Positions 33,070-45,400 of a stretch of 64,000 bases of DNA are shown piece after piece. Made by a program: the position numbers and the translations under genes. The stretch is from Artemia franciscana (lineage: Eukaryota; Arthropoda; Branchiopoda; Anostraca; Artemiidae). The stretch spans positions 8,195,702 through 8,259,701 of the forward strand of contig NC_088873.1 of assembly GCF_032884065.1 (NCBI RefSeq), written 5' to 3'. A model generated the notes under the pieces. The model saw only the letters and a program-made list of their open reading frames with translations, searched no databases and was not told the DNA's origin. The first letter of the stretch is position 1; each line of letters opens with the position of its first letter.

Positions 33070-35946
33070 TAATTACTTTATAGTCCCGAATTTCCAGGGA
33101 GGTCATGGCCCCCCTGTCCCCCTTGTTGGTGCTCATGCTTGGGATGACTTTCCGTAGGGCTAGTTTTTCGTATAGATGGAAATTTCTGGTGGTGAACATT
33201 TCAGAGGAAATTTTAAACTATGGAGATTCGACAGAATCCCTTTGCGAAATCCTTTTTATTCGTCTTGCTTTGTCTTAGCCTATTCACTTTTGCATATGGA
33301 GATGTCCAGGGAAAATTCTCCGAGGGAAATTTTATGCTAATCTATGAAACCTATGCTTTTATGAAATCTAATGAAAATTATTAGAACCCTAGAAATCTTT
33401 TTCAAATAAAAATATGCTAAGAAGATGTTTCAGGCTGAATCTTCTGTAAGAAATTTGCAGCGGACCCCACCCCCACTCCACGCCCATCATTTCCCAAACT
33501 CAAGCAATCAAAATTTTGAAATAACAATTTTGTTGAGCGTAGTGTACAATTTGAGAGAATTTTCAATGAGAATCTATGTATTTTCTAAGTGGAGGAACTT
33601 TCCAGGAAGGAGCTTCCCGTGATGGCAGGGAACTTATCATAATAAAGTTTTCTCTACAGAGAAAATCAAACAAAAAAAGTTTTCTCTACAGAAGTAAGGA
33701 GCCACATTAAAGCTCCAAATGAACAGAAAATATACTGTACATGAAGGGACTGCCTCCTCCTCTATACCATACGCTAAAGATTGACTGTCTGTCCCTACTT
33801 TTAAGAAAGACTCCTGAAACACAAGGACCGTTTAATTGGAATAAGGAATCATTTTTAAAAGTGCTAATAACTTTGGAGTGAAGAGCGAGGTATTGAGGAG
33901 AGGGCAATCCCTTCATATACGGAATAATTTCTGTTCGCTTTGGGTTTTAATGTTGCTCCTTACTTTCAGTTGAAAAACTTATTTTTTTGCACATTTAAAA
34001 ATCAAGCCTAAATTGATTAAAAATCAAGGTCGAGATGGATAGAGGCGCGTTCATTGGACGAAGGATGACAAGTTGCCCAAGATCATCCTTGTCGGGCAAT
34101 GGATAGAGCCAAATGAAAAGCAGTTTGCCCCTGAAAATGGTAGGAGGATTTTATTAAGAAAGATTTAATAGAAATGAGAACTTTTTGGAAGGGTGGAAAG
34201 AAAGAGGCTTTGAATAGATTAGGATGGAGGAAGAGGTTTCGTAGCTGTGTTGGCTTCAAGCGGCTTGGTGCTGCAGTGAGTTGTTAGTAGTAGTGATTTG
34301 TCTGGTTTACGAGATTAAGTCGCAAAAAATAGCGAATCAAGCTAAAAAATTTAATAGGAAAGTTTATGATAGTTACCTTTTTGTTTCATGTACCTTATCA
34401 GTTAGCAGCGCTGTCAAATCCTTTTCGCACTTTCGACTTTTATTTATGTCAATAAACGTTATATGGATAAAAAGATTCTTGGAAATGAGCGTCATCAATA
34501 TGTCAGGTATTATGTATAGGCGACATAAATATGTATATATTTTTTTTCTTGTTAAGGTTTTCAGATAAGATCCATGAGTGAAAGCTGAAATATTTGAAAT
34601 GAAGAATTTTTAATAATGTCAATATTTATCTTTCATAATCTAAATGATGTGTTTACGTCTATTTTGCATTTCTCGGAAACCTAGGTTCTATTGAATCTTA
34701 ATGCTAGGTGTAGATCCTGAAAGAAAAATAAATTCAACTGAAAGTAAAGAGAAACATTAAAATTTAAAGCGAACAGAAGTTATCCTCTATAATAGGTGGA
34801 CTGCCTCCTTTTTAACCACTCCCGCGTCACACTAAAGTCCTTTGTGCTTTAAAAAATATTCTTATTCTATTTAAAGGGCTCCTGTATTTGAAGAGCCGTT
34901 CTTGAAGAATTGGGACACAAATTTCAAACTTTAGCGTAAAGAGTTAGGGACTGAAGAGGAGTTAGTATCCTAATATACGGAATAACTTCTGTTTGTTTTA
35001 ATTTTATGTTGCTCCGCACTTCCAGCAAAAAAAATTGTTTTTTCATTTAATTTCAGGTCGCGCTTTGTGGAAATATCCCCCTACAAAAAATTTCTTCTGT
35101 GAAAAATTGCCCCATGGAGAATTCCTCCCAAGTAAAATCCTCCCAGACAATTTCTCCTAAGGCATATTTTACCCAGAACATTCTCTTCGCACGTAAAAAT
35201 GAGTAGCCAAAAAGAAACTGAGACAAATAAAACGAATTTCGCAAATGAATTCTGGCATATCTCCCTCATACAAAATTTCCTTTGGGAAGTACCCCCCCCA
35301 GAAACTTTTTCCTAAATGGAAAAGTTTTCTAGTGGAAAATCCTCCCTCCCCCCCATAAAAAATTCTGTATATCCCCCAATTTCAGATAATATATGTAAAC
35401 GCTATACAAATCGCATAGCTTACGAGATTTTCCGCTGGGACTCTGGGGGTTATGTCACTCCCAAAAGCATAGGTATTGGACCTTTCAATTATGCTGAACA
35501 GAATGGCTATCTCAAAATTTTGACCTGATGTCTTTTGGGAAAAAGGGTATGGGAGGAGGCTTGTTACCCTGTAATCTTTTTGGTCACTTCAAAAAGGCAC
35601 TAAAGCTTTTTGTTTTTGTTTGAATGAGTCCTATCCCGATCCTCTAAGGCCATTGGTTTAATACGACTACCTATGGGGAAAGCAAAAAAAAAACACTACT
35701 AACCGTGTGTATGTAATCTTTCTTCTGGCAAAAATACAAAATCCAACATTTTTGCAGATTGAGCCTGGGTCCTCTACATTGAGATTCTCTAATATTCAGA
35801 ATCAGATGGCGTGAGTTTCGTAAGATCCCTTCACTGTTCGAGGTGTCTTTGATTGCCAGCTGTTATCAAAATTTCTTTTTTAGAGGTTCGGTTGCTATTG
35901 GGCCGAGCCACTTTTCACTTACATTTCGTTACCACAACCTGTTTGA
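33070..35946. mobile_element. Foldback element copy III, degraded, with LINE insertion
   Basis: Degenerate hairpins lie near 33650-33980 and 34740-35030, and the body at 35040-35946 matches copies I and II (ctcccaaaagcata, then tggcacttcaaaaaggcact-like text, then the gaggttcggttgctattgggccgagc terminus). It ends CTGTTTGA at 35946, again followed by TAA. The left end was not found. A LINE fragment lies inside at 34020-34300. Confidence 0.55.
34020..34300 (+). mobile_element. RTE-like LINE 3' fragment
   Basis: Matches 58320-58600: aaggatgacaagttgcccaagatcatccttgtc.gg, then gatttaatagaaatgagaactttttggaagggtg..aaagaggctttgaatagattaggatggagg, then tgtgttggcttcaagcggcttggtgctgcagtgag, ending in ttagtagtag. 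Frames are broken. Confidence 0.8.
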
Positions 35947-36149
35947 TAATGGGTTAGAGAAAGCATGTAGTTTGAAAGCTCAACATGAGCTTTTTCATTC
36001 AAAAATCATGAGCATGATTTTTCTTCCATGGTACCAGCAAAGTATTCTTAAGGTGTTAGAAGCAGGCGAAACCAGATATGTTCCTGGGAATTCATTAATT
36101 GATTGCCGTTGTTTTAACCTTTCTTACTAGATACCTTGGTGATTAATTT

Positions 36150-36260
36150 AAAACCAAAGTTTTTTTTGAGGGAAGTAAAGAGCGAAGTTGAAACTAATAG
36201 CAAACATAAATTATTACTTCATAGCCTATCATAGGCTGTGCAGTATTGCTGACTAAGTAA
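36150..36260. mobile_element. Foldback family B end
   Basis: The stretch aaaaccaaagttttttttgagggaagtaaagagcgaagttgaaact is the arm also seen at 25550-25610 (inverted) and 61690-61760. Confidence 0.5.
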
Positions 36261-36269
36261 AGAACGATG

Positions 36270-38190
36270 TTGGCAGAATGTTTTTTTTAGACCAGAGCAT
36301 TTCGTATACAAGGAGTTGTCGCAGAAAACTCAAAAAGGACTCATTCGATTGAAATTTATAGGGTTGACTATTTTGACTATTAAAAAGCGCCCTTTTTAAT
36401 AGTTAAAAGTAATTGAAGGGCAACCAACCCCCCTGCCATGTCCATCATCTTCCCAAACACACCCGGTCAAAATTTCGAGCCATTTTATTCAACATATTTG
36501 ATAGATCAGGAAATTATGTCTTTGAGGGCGATCACCCCCTATAGCCCTCCGGGTAAGGGTTATAACTTATGGCTTGAGGGCATGTAAGGTTTTTATAGAA
36601 AGAGTGGTCGTATAAGCTCCTGTGGGGCCTCATTGGATTGTTAATCAGAAGATGTAGTGCTCAGCTTAAGAGTAACAGTGATCAAAGGGCAGGTATCCCC
36701 CAACCCCGCACACACACACACACACACAAACGTCATTTTTTTTTACCGAAATGCATTTAAATGAAATTTTTAGATAGCTATTTCATTCAAAATAGTCCAA
36801 AGATCATATAACAAGGATTTGGGGTTTGAAAGAAACCCCCTGAGCCTAGGGACAAGGGTTGTATGTTACGCATGGGGCATCTACGGTTTTTATGGAAGGG
36901 ATGGCGTATAAACTTTAGTGGGGTCTCATTTTCTTGAATATTGGAAGTTCTAATTCTCTTTCAAGAGTCAAAAGTGATAGAGGGCAACTAGCCTTCCCCC
37001 AACTACCCTTCTTTTCATTAAAAGCATCTGATTGGAATTGTAAGACATTGATTCTGTTCAAAAAAAATCCATAGAGCATATAAAAATGCCTCTAGGATTA
37101 GCACAACCCCCCAGAGCCATGGGACAAGGGTTGTAAGTTATGCCCTGGGGGCAAATAAGGTTTTTATGGAATGGCTGGTCGTATAAACTTCGGATAGGGC
37201 ATTTTTGATTTGAAATTCGAATTTATGACGCCCTCTTTAAGACTCAAAAGTGATTTGAGAGTAACCAGCCCCCCCCCCTCCACGCCCATCATTTCCCCAA
37301 ACACATGCAATCAAAACTTCGAAATAACAGTTTTATTCATCGTAGTTAAAGGGTCCGGAGATTATGTCTTTGAAGATGACAATCGCCCCACAGCCCTCAG
37401 GGCATGAGTTGTAAATTATGCCCTGGGGGCATATGGGGTTTTATAGAAAAATTGGTCGTATATACCTCAGAGGGATCTCATTGGATTAGCCATCAGAGGT
37501 TTAAGTGCCCTTTTTAAGAGTCAGTGTGATCAGAGGGTAGCTACCCCCCCCACCTCCAAAGGTCGTATTTTTCGACATGCATCCAATAGAAATTTTTGAA
37601 ATAGCCATTTCATAAAAAGAGTCTAAAGATCAGATAACAAGGCTTTTGGGGTTAATACAAATCACCTGAGCCTGGGGGCAAGAGTTGTAAGTTGCCCGGG
37701 GGCCAATTAAGGTTTTATGGAAGGGATGGTTGTATAAATTTTAGAAGTGGCCCATTTGCTTGAAAATTGGAAGCTCTAGTTCCATTTTAAGAGTAAAAAG
37801 CGATAGAGGTCGACTAGTCTCCCCTAACTACCCCTTTTTTCATGAAACGCATCTGATTGAAATTGTGATATATCCATTTCAATTAAAATAGTCCAATGAG
37901 CATATAAAAATGCCTGTAAGGCTGAAGCCCCCCCTCCTAGTCCTGGGTAAAAGACTAAGTTGTGCCCTGGGGGCATAGGAGGTTTTTATGGAATGGTTTG
38001 TCATATAAACTTCATATGAGGTTCACTTGATTTGAAATTGGAAGTTATATTGCCCTTTTTAAGGGTCAAAATTATTGGAGAGTGACCCCCCCCCCTGCCC
38101 ACCATCTTCCAAAAACAAATACCCAAACAAAGTTTTAAGGCATCTATTTTTTCAGCATTGTTGAAAAATTTAGTATTGAGAAAAGGTATG
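36270..38190. repeat. ~275-bp satellite with trimeric (~830-bp) higher-order repeat
   Basis: The landmark ttgtaagttatgccctgggggcat.taaggtttttatgga recurs near 36555, 36852, 37130, 37404, 37679 and 37950 (spacing about 270-300). The monomers fall into three types by other landmarks: A (ggatt..aatcaga, gatca.agggtag; 36680 and 37530), B (cttgaa.attggaag, gatagagg.c.actag; 36970 and 37805) and C (gatttgaaatt, gagagtaacc; 37253 and 38073). The order A-B-C repeats every 820-850 bp. It is non-coding; ORFs inside are by-products. A (CA)n run lies near 36708-36728. Confidence 0.85.
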
Positions 38191-38219
38191 CATTTTTGAC
38201 TACTACTTTCCCAAAATAC

Positions 38220-40310
38220 GATGGGCATTAAGATAGGTCTTTCAAGGAATATTGAGGTTAGTGTAGAAGTAAATCAAAGCATATTATGTGTATATGAACT
38301 GTCAAAAGGCCGTAACTCAGAAATAACTAAGTATATTAACTTTGAACTTTCAGAAAATAATAAGGGAGATGATCAATTGACCAACAAGGCAAAATTTGCA
38401 CGCTGCTACTAATACTACTACCACTACGATCGCTAAAACTACTGCTTCTGTAGTGTTTACTACTAAGGCTGAGGATATTGAAATAAACATCTGAGAATTG
38501 TTGAGGGGAAAGTTGAGGTAAACAAAGGCATATGATGTGCATGCAGATTACTGATACGGGCGTATCAGCAATAATTTTGGAACGGTTTATCGTATCTAGA
38601 GGAAACTTCAGCCGTATCATGAGCGGGATATTCAATTGACCAAGAGGCAAAATATACCTGCTGCTACTGCTATTAATTCTGCGGCTAATACACTTACTAC
38701 TAATAACAATAATACACTATTACTGTTACTACTGTTTCTACTGCTACCATTACTACTATGATACTAGTACAATTATGGCTAAGTGCATGAAGGTGAAAAC
38801 TTGACAGAATATTCAGCAGGAACTTAAACTAAAGCAAAACACACTATGTGTATTCAGATCGCCAAAAGAGCACATCTAAAGAATGGATTTGGGTATTAAG
38901 TTGGAACTTTCAGAGAATATTTATAGGGGAGGATCAATTGAGAAAAAGGTAATAAATGTGTGTCACTACAAACACTAATACCATTGCTACGTTTACTAAT
39001 ACTACTACTGCAACTAAACTACTCCAACTACTACTTCAATTGCAACAATTTGTAAGGCAATTTGTAATCAGTTAGAGCATTAAGATGAAAAAGTTGTCGA
39101 AGAGGGTCAAAAGTGCACATCAGCAATATTTTTGGAACGGCTTACTGTGCCAAGGTGAATATTTTTCAACTGATCAAAAGGCAAGATGTGCATGCTACTA
39201 CCGTTATTAATACTGCTTTTATTACTGTTGCTACTACTAATAATGCAACTCTAACACATTAATTATTTCTCCTACCACCACCACAACTAGTGTGATACTA
39301 GTACTACTGTTAAGGCTAAGTCTACGAAGGTAAAATCTGAGAGAATATTGATGGCAAATTAGAACTAACAAAAGACACCGCTCTTAAGTCTTCGGTCTTT
39401 TTACATTATTTCTTGTGCTTCTTTTGTCTTTCAGCAGTCTCATGGCAATCTTCCAAAGTTATGTTTATTTCTGATTTAGCTCCATATAGCCTTCATTCTT
39501 CAAATGATACCTACATACTGCCTACTCCTACTATTCGATCAGATTTCAATCCCCTCATTGCTCTTCAACAGGTCTGGAATTCACTCCCTTCTTCAGTACA
39601 GAGATGCCACTCGTTTGAGACTTTTAAAAGGTTTCTTAAGGATCATTTAATAAATTGCAGCTGTTGCTTGTTTTTTTTTATCCCCCTTGTATCCCTGACC
39701 ATGGAGCTTTTCGAGGGGTAATAAGTGTATTGTAATAAGTGCATAGTAATCCAATTTTGAATTGTATTTTGTATTATCTTGTATTTAATAATGAGGTTCT
39801 CTTCTCACTATGTGCATTTAGATTTTCGAAAGAGCGAATGTTAAGAATTGATTTGTGTATCAAGTTGGATTATCGTATTTTGAAGGGGATGTTAAAAAAA
39901 CCAAAGGGGATAAGTTCATACTGCTACTAATGCTTATACTGCTACTGCAACTCTTGCTACTACATAAGCAACGAGTATTACGGTGACGCTTTCCTGGAAT
40001 AGTTAGGCGGATGCTGAACTAAATCAAAACGAATTATGATCATGTAAATTGTCAATAAGGTGATAAAGCAATATCACGATAACGGCTTACATTATTAAGT
40101 TAGACCTTTAAGGGTAAATTGTAGCGGATTTTGAACTAGTCAGAAGACACTACGTATTTAATTTTAATGCTACTTCTACTTTTACTGTAAATAATGGGAC
40201 TAAGGGCTATAATTTGAAACTTTTAGGGAACGTTTAGGGGGAGTTCTAATTAAACTAAAAAACTATATGAATTAAAAGGGCATATAAAATGTATCATAGG
40301 AAGCGCTGCT
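38220..40310. repeat. TAC-rich satellite, ~240-300-bp units
   Basis: The block tggaacttca..gaat..t.aggg.gat.tcaattgaccaa.aggcaaaat.t.c..gctac followed by a tactactactaccact tract recurs. The gatcaattga landmark falls near 38375, 38631, 38932 and 39168. The array is interrupted by a LINE fragment at 39385-39795 and resumes with catttagattttcgaaagagcg. Short frames (for example at 38221) are by-products. Confidence 0.75.
39385..39795 (+). pseudogene. LINE C-terminal fragment in TAC-rich satellite
   Basis: A plus frame contains DTYILPTPTIRSDFNPL, then VWNSLPSSVQRCHSFETFKR and FLKDHL, the typical last ~60 residues of CR1/L2/Jockey-type LINE ORF2 (aWNsLP...s...FK..L). The frame at 39413-39721 starts at a non-ATG codon and is only the tail of the ORF. 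A T-rich 3' stretch follows before satellite resumes. Confidence 0.7.
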
Positions 40311-40329
40311 CTATCATAACTAGTAATAC

Positions 40330-40445
40330 CATTGATATTTTAAAGGAGCTAATTTGATTGGACATTAAAAGTTCTAGTGCGCTTTTTAAGAGTCAAAAGT
40401 GATTGGAGGGCAATCAGCCTTCCAATTCCTTTTCTCTGAAAAAAA
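40330..40445. repeat. Single satellite/foldback monomer fragment
   Basis: The stretch ttctagtgcgctttttaagagtcaaaagtgattggagggcaatcagcc matches monomers at 36.3-38.2 and 42.5-45.8 kb. Sequence related to foldback family B follows (to about 40680). Confidence 0.6.
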
Positions 40446-40689
40446 ACTATGTCAACATAAAACAAACAGAACTTAATTTAGAAAAAGCTTTTTCCACAAA
40501 ATAAGTTTTTCAGGAATGGTAGAGAACTCCACTAAACCAAAAATGGACAAAAATAGAATCAAATAATCTACCAAACGTAAAACTAAAATAAATAAATGAA
40601 ACCCAAAACGAAGCGAAAATACAATGAGTCGAACTTAAAACGAGCAAAAACTAATGTGATTAGGGCTCACAACCCCTAGGCATTCTGAA

Positions 40690-42030
40690 GGCCAGAACAT
40701 AATTTGCACTTTACGGATTTTTTTTTTTAATTTTTTCGCTTCTATAAATTTAATAAATCAAAAAGAATTAAGATTTTAAGGAATGAATATAAGCATATGT
40801 GTATTAAATTGACAATGTACATTCATTTCTAGTTTTTTTTTTTCAGAAGTACCAAAAGTTGTTTTTAATAAATCTAATATATATCGATAAAACTAGTGCA
40901 AGTAAGCCAAATGGTGATATTTCCATATGTCTGTACGATCATAGAAAACTATTGCTTTACTGAAAACACAAAATCCAAGTATAAAACAGAAATATTGATT
41001 TAGTAGTCAAAAGTGAGTACGTAGCCTCACAGCAGCAAACTAATCTATAACGCTTTTCATAGTCTTACATGAGCTGTAATATCAGTAACTTTCATTATAA
41101 AGTTAAAATTACCTTAAAAACTTTTGCATAAAAATAATTATTATCTTCGGAAGTGCAATAAGCAGAACTTCCCTAGTTATTAAACGGTATGCAAAGATAA
41201 AAAATTGTTTTATCAGGTAACATCTTGGTCTCTTCTAGTATTGATCGAGATGAAGAACAAATAAACCATAATATGAACTCTGTAAATCCAATTATTTCAT
41301 AAAAAGGAGAATTTTAATTTAGGATAAAGTTGATCCTACACGCTTTTAAGTGTTGTTGCTTGTGTCGCGTCTCTCTTGATTTTATATGTACCATTTTGTT
41401 GTATATGTCCTTAGAGCTTCGTAGGGCTTTAACATACTGCTCTGTTTATTGAGATTTGAACTATGCATCACTCGGGGTGTTTTGAATATATTTCAAACGC
41501 CTTTCTAATAAGAAAAATCGGTGTCGGCCGGCAGCGCGCCGTGACGCACCACCAAACAGAGAACTGCCGCAGCATCGGGGTCTAGTATATAGGCTGACAA
41601 AAAGGGGTATTGACAATAATGAAAAATTTAATGAAGTCCACCAATCAAAATAAGCTATATTCAAAACGAAGTTTTGTTGGCAGTGGAAATGCTACAGGTT
41701 GTTTATTATATCATAATTTTTGTATAATTAATCATAAATTTTGTATAAAAATATAAAACTGAAAAGTTTGTGTCTGGCTTTTTATTGTTTTTAAGAGCAA
41801 TGAGATATTTTTGAATTGCTTGAACATTCTGTTTAGAAAAATAAGCTACTAGATTTCTTAATAGCCAAATAAAAGAAAAGCAAACGAATGGAACCAGTCG
41901 ACAGAACCTTGAGTTTGATAAAAGCAGTTCCTTTATGTGGCTTGGTGTTAGCTGGATATTTTGAAAATTTTTAGCGCATCTTCATAGTCGTAGTTACGCA
42001 ACACTGACTTAAAGGCAAAAATATTAAAAA
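40690..42030. promoter_or_regulatory. Upstream region of DPM3; promoter not pinpointed
   Basis: AT-rich with one GC-rich island (about 41525-41590, gtcggccggcagcgcgccgtgacg) followed by tatataggc. This island could mark a promoter 450-500 bp upstream of the DPM3 start, but no initiator or transcript evidence is available. A 67-codon minus-strand frame across the island starts at a non-ATG codon and is not supported. Confidence 0.25.
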
Positions 42031-42063
42031 TACGAAATGCAGTTTCTATCGGGTTTCACAAAA

Positions 42064-42231
42064 ATGACCAAGCTAATGCAGTGGCTGTTTGGTTCATTGG
42101 TTGTGCTTGCTCCTTGGACGTCAATTGTGACTGCTGGAATATCAGTTGGTGCTGGATTGCCTGTGGTTCTTGCTGGAATTTTGTCTAATATTATCCTTCT
42201 GTTTCCGTTTTATGTAGCTGTGGTGTTTGTG
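42064..42231 (+). CDS. DPM3: Dolichol-phosphate mannose synthase subunit 3, exon 1
   Basis: Encodes the N-terminal half of DPM3, the small ER membrane subunit that tethers catalytic DPM1 and stabilises the dolichyl-phosphate-mannose synthase needed for N-glycans, GPI anchors and O-mannose. MTKLMQWLFG matches the human start MTKLAQWLWG, so ATG 42064 is preferred; an in-frame ATG at 42037 would add nine residues (MQFLSGFTK). Two hydrophobic spans follow (about residues 8-27 and 30-56), as in the family, the second completed in exon 2. The exon ends at a GTAAGC donor (42232) in phase 0; reading on into the intron gives only seven further residues before a stop. Exon 2 lies 10.8 kb away. The joined protein is 99 residues, against 92 in human. 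Confidence 0.92.
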
Positions 42232-42489
42232 GTAAGCATTTTGTCAAACTAATAAGTAGGCCTATAGACTAAAAAAGGTGATATTATAGACAAGTAACTT
42301 TCTGATAACTTGCAAAATAATTGTGTTTGCAGAATGAAGCTTTCAGAAATGAATTCAAACTCTAAATTGTGCCTGGAAAAGCATCTTGAAGATCATATCT
42401 ATGCTCCTTCCTTATATCCAAGGTCTTGCAAATTTTACGCAAAGTGTATTTTATCATAGTCATCTCAAAAGTGCTGGCTAATTAAAGAG

Positions 42490-45400
42490 CAATGTTGGCA
42501 TAATTGTTTTTAAGACTGGGGTGTTATGTATCACCCCAGGGGATATTAGGGGATATAATTGAAGCTTCAAAAAGGCTCATTCCATTGGAGATTGAAAGAG
42601 CTAGTACTCTTCTTATAAATCAAAAGTAACAAGAGGGTAACTAACCCCCTCCTATGCCCACCATTTCCCCAAACACATCAAATCAAAATTTTAGATGGCC
42701 ATTTTGTCAAACATGATTAAAAAGTCTGGAAATTATGTCTTTGAGGATGACACTTCCCCCTCAACAGCCCTCAAGGAAAGGGTTATAAGTTACACCCTGG
42801 GGGCATTTAAGGTTTATATAGAAAGGGTGGTAGTAGAAACTTCAGAATGGACTCATTAGATTGGTATTTTCTAGTGCCCTTTTTAAAATTCAGAGGGATC
42901 AGAGATGGAAACCCTCCACACCTTGTATTTTCCTGAAATGTATCTGATAGAAATTCTGAGCAGATCATTTGTTGTCATAGAAACTTTGTGATAGAAGTGC
43001 TCAATCAATTAGAGATTGGAAAGGCTAGTGCTCTTTTTAATACTAAAAAATGGTTAGAGGGTACTAACCTTCCTCCCAAGATTTATATAGAAAGGGTGGT
43101 AGTAAAAACAGTAAAATTCTAGTTTAGTGACTTTGCTATCTCAGAAAGGGGTTAGGTTAGGAAAATGAAACTTTCAGGGATGGATCTACAGGCTAAAGTA
43201 TGTCCTGGGAAGATATTTTGAAGTACCTACCTCCACTTCCTCTCCCTCTAGAGGGTCCTAACCTTTGATGACCTTAAAAAATATGTGTTATAAATGTGAA
43301 ACTTTGCAAAATAGATCTTCTGCTTGAATAAAGTACAACAAAATTGTTTTGAGCTTCACAACTTTGCTCAATCCCAATTTATAAGGTTTTAAGGATATGC
43401 AAATGCATTTCCTAAATTTTGAAAAAAAAATTATATGGCTTATAATTCTACTCAAATAACAGGAATTGCATTTTCAGAACAAAAGGCAGAGAAAAAGCAA
43501 CTGATAAGTAAAGAGTAAGGTAAAATGTTTTGTCAAAATTCCAAAAGGTAATAGACCTGTCATGTAGGCAAATTTCAGGGTCCTCTAGAGAGAGAAAAAG
43601 TGGAGGTGGGTACTTTAGAATACCTTCCTGGGATATACTTTAGCCTGTAGACCCATCCACAAAAGTTTCATTGCCTGCACCTAACCCCTTTCCAAGATAG
43701 CAAGAAGTCACTAAACTAAAATTTTAATGTAGAAACTTCAGAATGGGCTTATTGAATTGGTAATCAGATGCTCTAGTGCCCTTTTTAACATTCAGAGTGA
43801 TCAGAGGGTGGATACTCCCCCCCTCCACACCTTTTATTTTCCTGAAATGTATCTGATGGAAATTCTGAGTCTGAGATAAACTATTCATAGAAACTTTAAA
43901 AAGAGCTTAATCAATTAGAAATTGAAAGGGCTAGTGCTCTTTTTAATGCTTAAAGTGATTGGAGGACACTAACCCTCCTCCCACACCCACCATTTCCTCA
44001 AACATGTCCAATCAAAATTTTGAGGTAGCCATTTTGTTCAACATAGTTGAGAGGGCTGGAAATTATGTATTTGAGGATGACATACCCCCTACAGCTCTCA
44101 GGGCAAGGATTGTAAGTTATACCCTGGGGGTATATAAGGTATATATAGAAAGGGTGATCATATAAACTTCAGAGAGGGATCATTAGATTGGTAATCAAAA
44201 GTTCTAGTGCCCTTGTTAAGATTCAGAGTAATTGGAGGGTGGATACCCTCCCCCCACACTACATATTTTCCTGGAATGTATTTGATAACAATTTTGAGGT
44301 GGCTATTTATTGTCATAGAAGCTTCAAAAAGAACTCATTTGATTATGAAATTAAAAGGGCTAGTGCTGTTTTTAATCATCAAAAGTGATTGGAGGGCAAC
44401 TAGCTTGCCTTCCTATTTTCACTTTTTTTCCCAAATCCAATCCAAATTTTTAGATAGCCATTTTGTCCAACATAATTGAAAGGTCTGGAAATTAAGTCTT
44501 TGAGGATGACAACCCCCCTCCCCCCAGTGACCACAAGGCAAGTGTTGTAAGTTGTGTCCTGGGGTTGTACAAGTTGTATATAGAAAGAGTGATATTAACT
44601 TCAGAGGGAGCTCATTAGATTGGTAATCTGAAGTTCTAGTGCCCTTTTTAAGATTCAAAGTGATCAAAGGGTGATTACTCCTCACACCTCATATTTTCCC
44701 AAAATGTATTTGATACAAATTTTGAGATGGTCATTTGTTGTCAAAGAAACTTTAAAAACAGCTTATTTGATTGGGAATTGAAAGAGCCAGTGCCCTATTT
44801 TCATAAGTGGTTGGAAGGCAACTAACCTCCCTCCCATGCCCACCATTTCCCCAAACATATCTAATAAAAATGTTGAGATAGCCATTTTGTTCAACATAAT
44901 TGGAAGTTCTGGAAATTATGTCTTTGAGGATGGCAGCCCTCATGGTAAGGGTTGTAATTTATGCCCTGGGGGCATATAAGGTATACATAGAAATGGTGAT
45001 CATGTAACCTTTGGAGAGGGCACCTTAGATTTGTAATCAGAAGTTCCAGAGCTTTGTTTAAGATTCAGGATGATCAGAGGGTAGATATCCACCTGCCACA
45101 CCTCATATTTCCCTGAAATGCATCTTATTTTAATTTTGAGACAGTAATTTGTTCTCATAGAAACTTTGAAAACAGTCCATTTGATTGGAAATTAAAAGGG
45201 TATGTGTTGGTTTTAATAGCCAAGAGTGATTGGAGGGCAACTAACCCCCCTCCCATGCCCACCATTTCCTCAAACACATCCAATGAAAATTTTGAGATAG
45301 TCATTTTGTTCAACATAATTGAAAGGTCCAGAAATTATGTCTTTGAGGATGGCAACCACTGTCATCCACAGCCCTCAGGACAAGAGTTGCACACTATGTC

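Noticed and set aside
32796-33083. 95-codon hydrophobic frame
   Set aside because: F/L/I-rich from AT-rich DNA, no ATG at its start, and no domain or splice signals.
36708-36730. (CA)n run
   Set aside because: Only about ten dinucleotides inside a satellite monomer; nothing beyond ordinary microsatellite.
38220-40300. TAC-rich repeats as a coding tyrosine or threonine repeat
   Set aside because: The TAC tracts shift frame between units and are separated by stops, so no continuous protein repeat exists.
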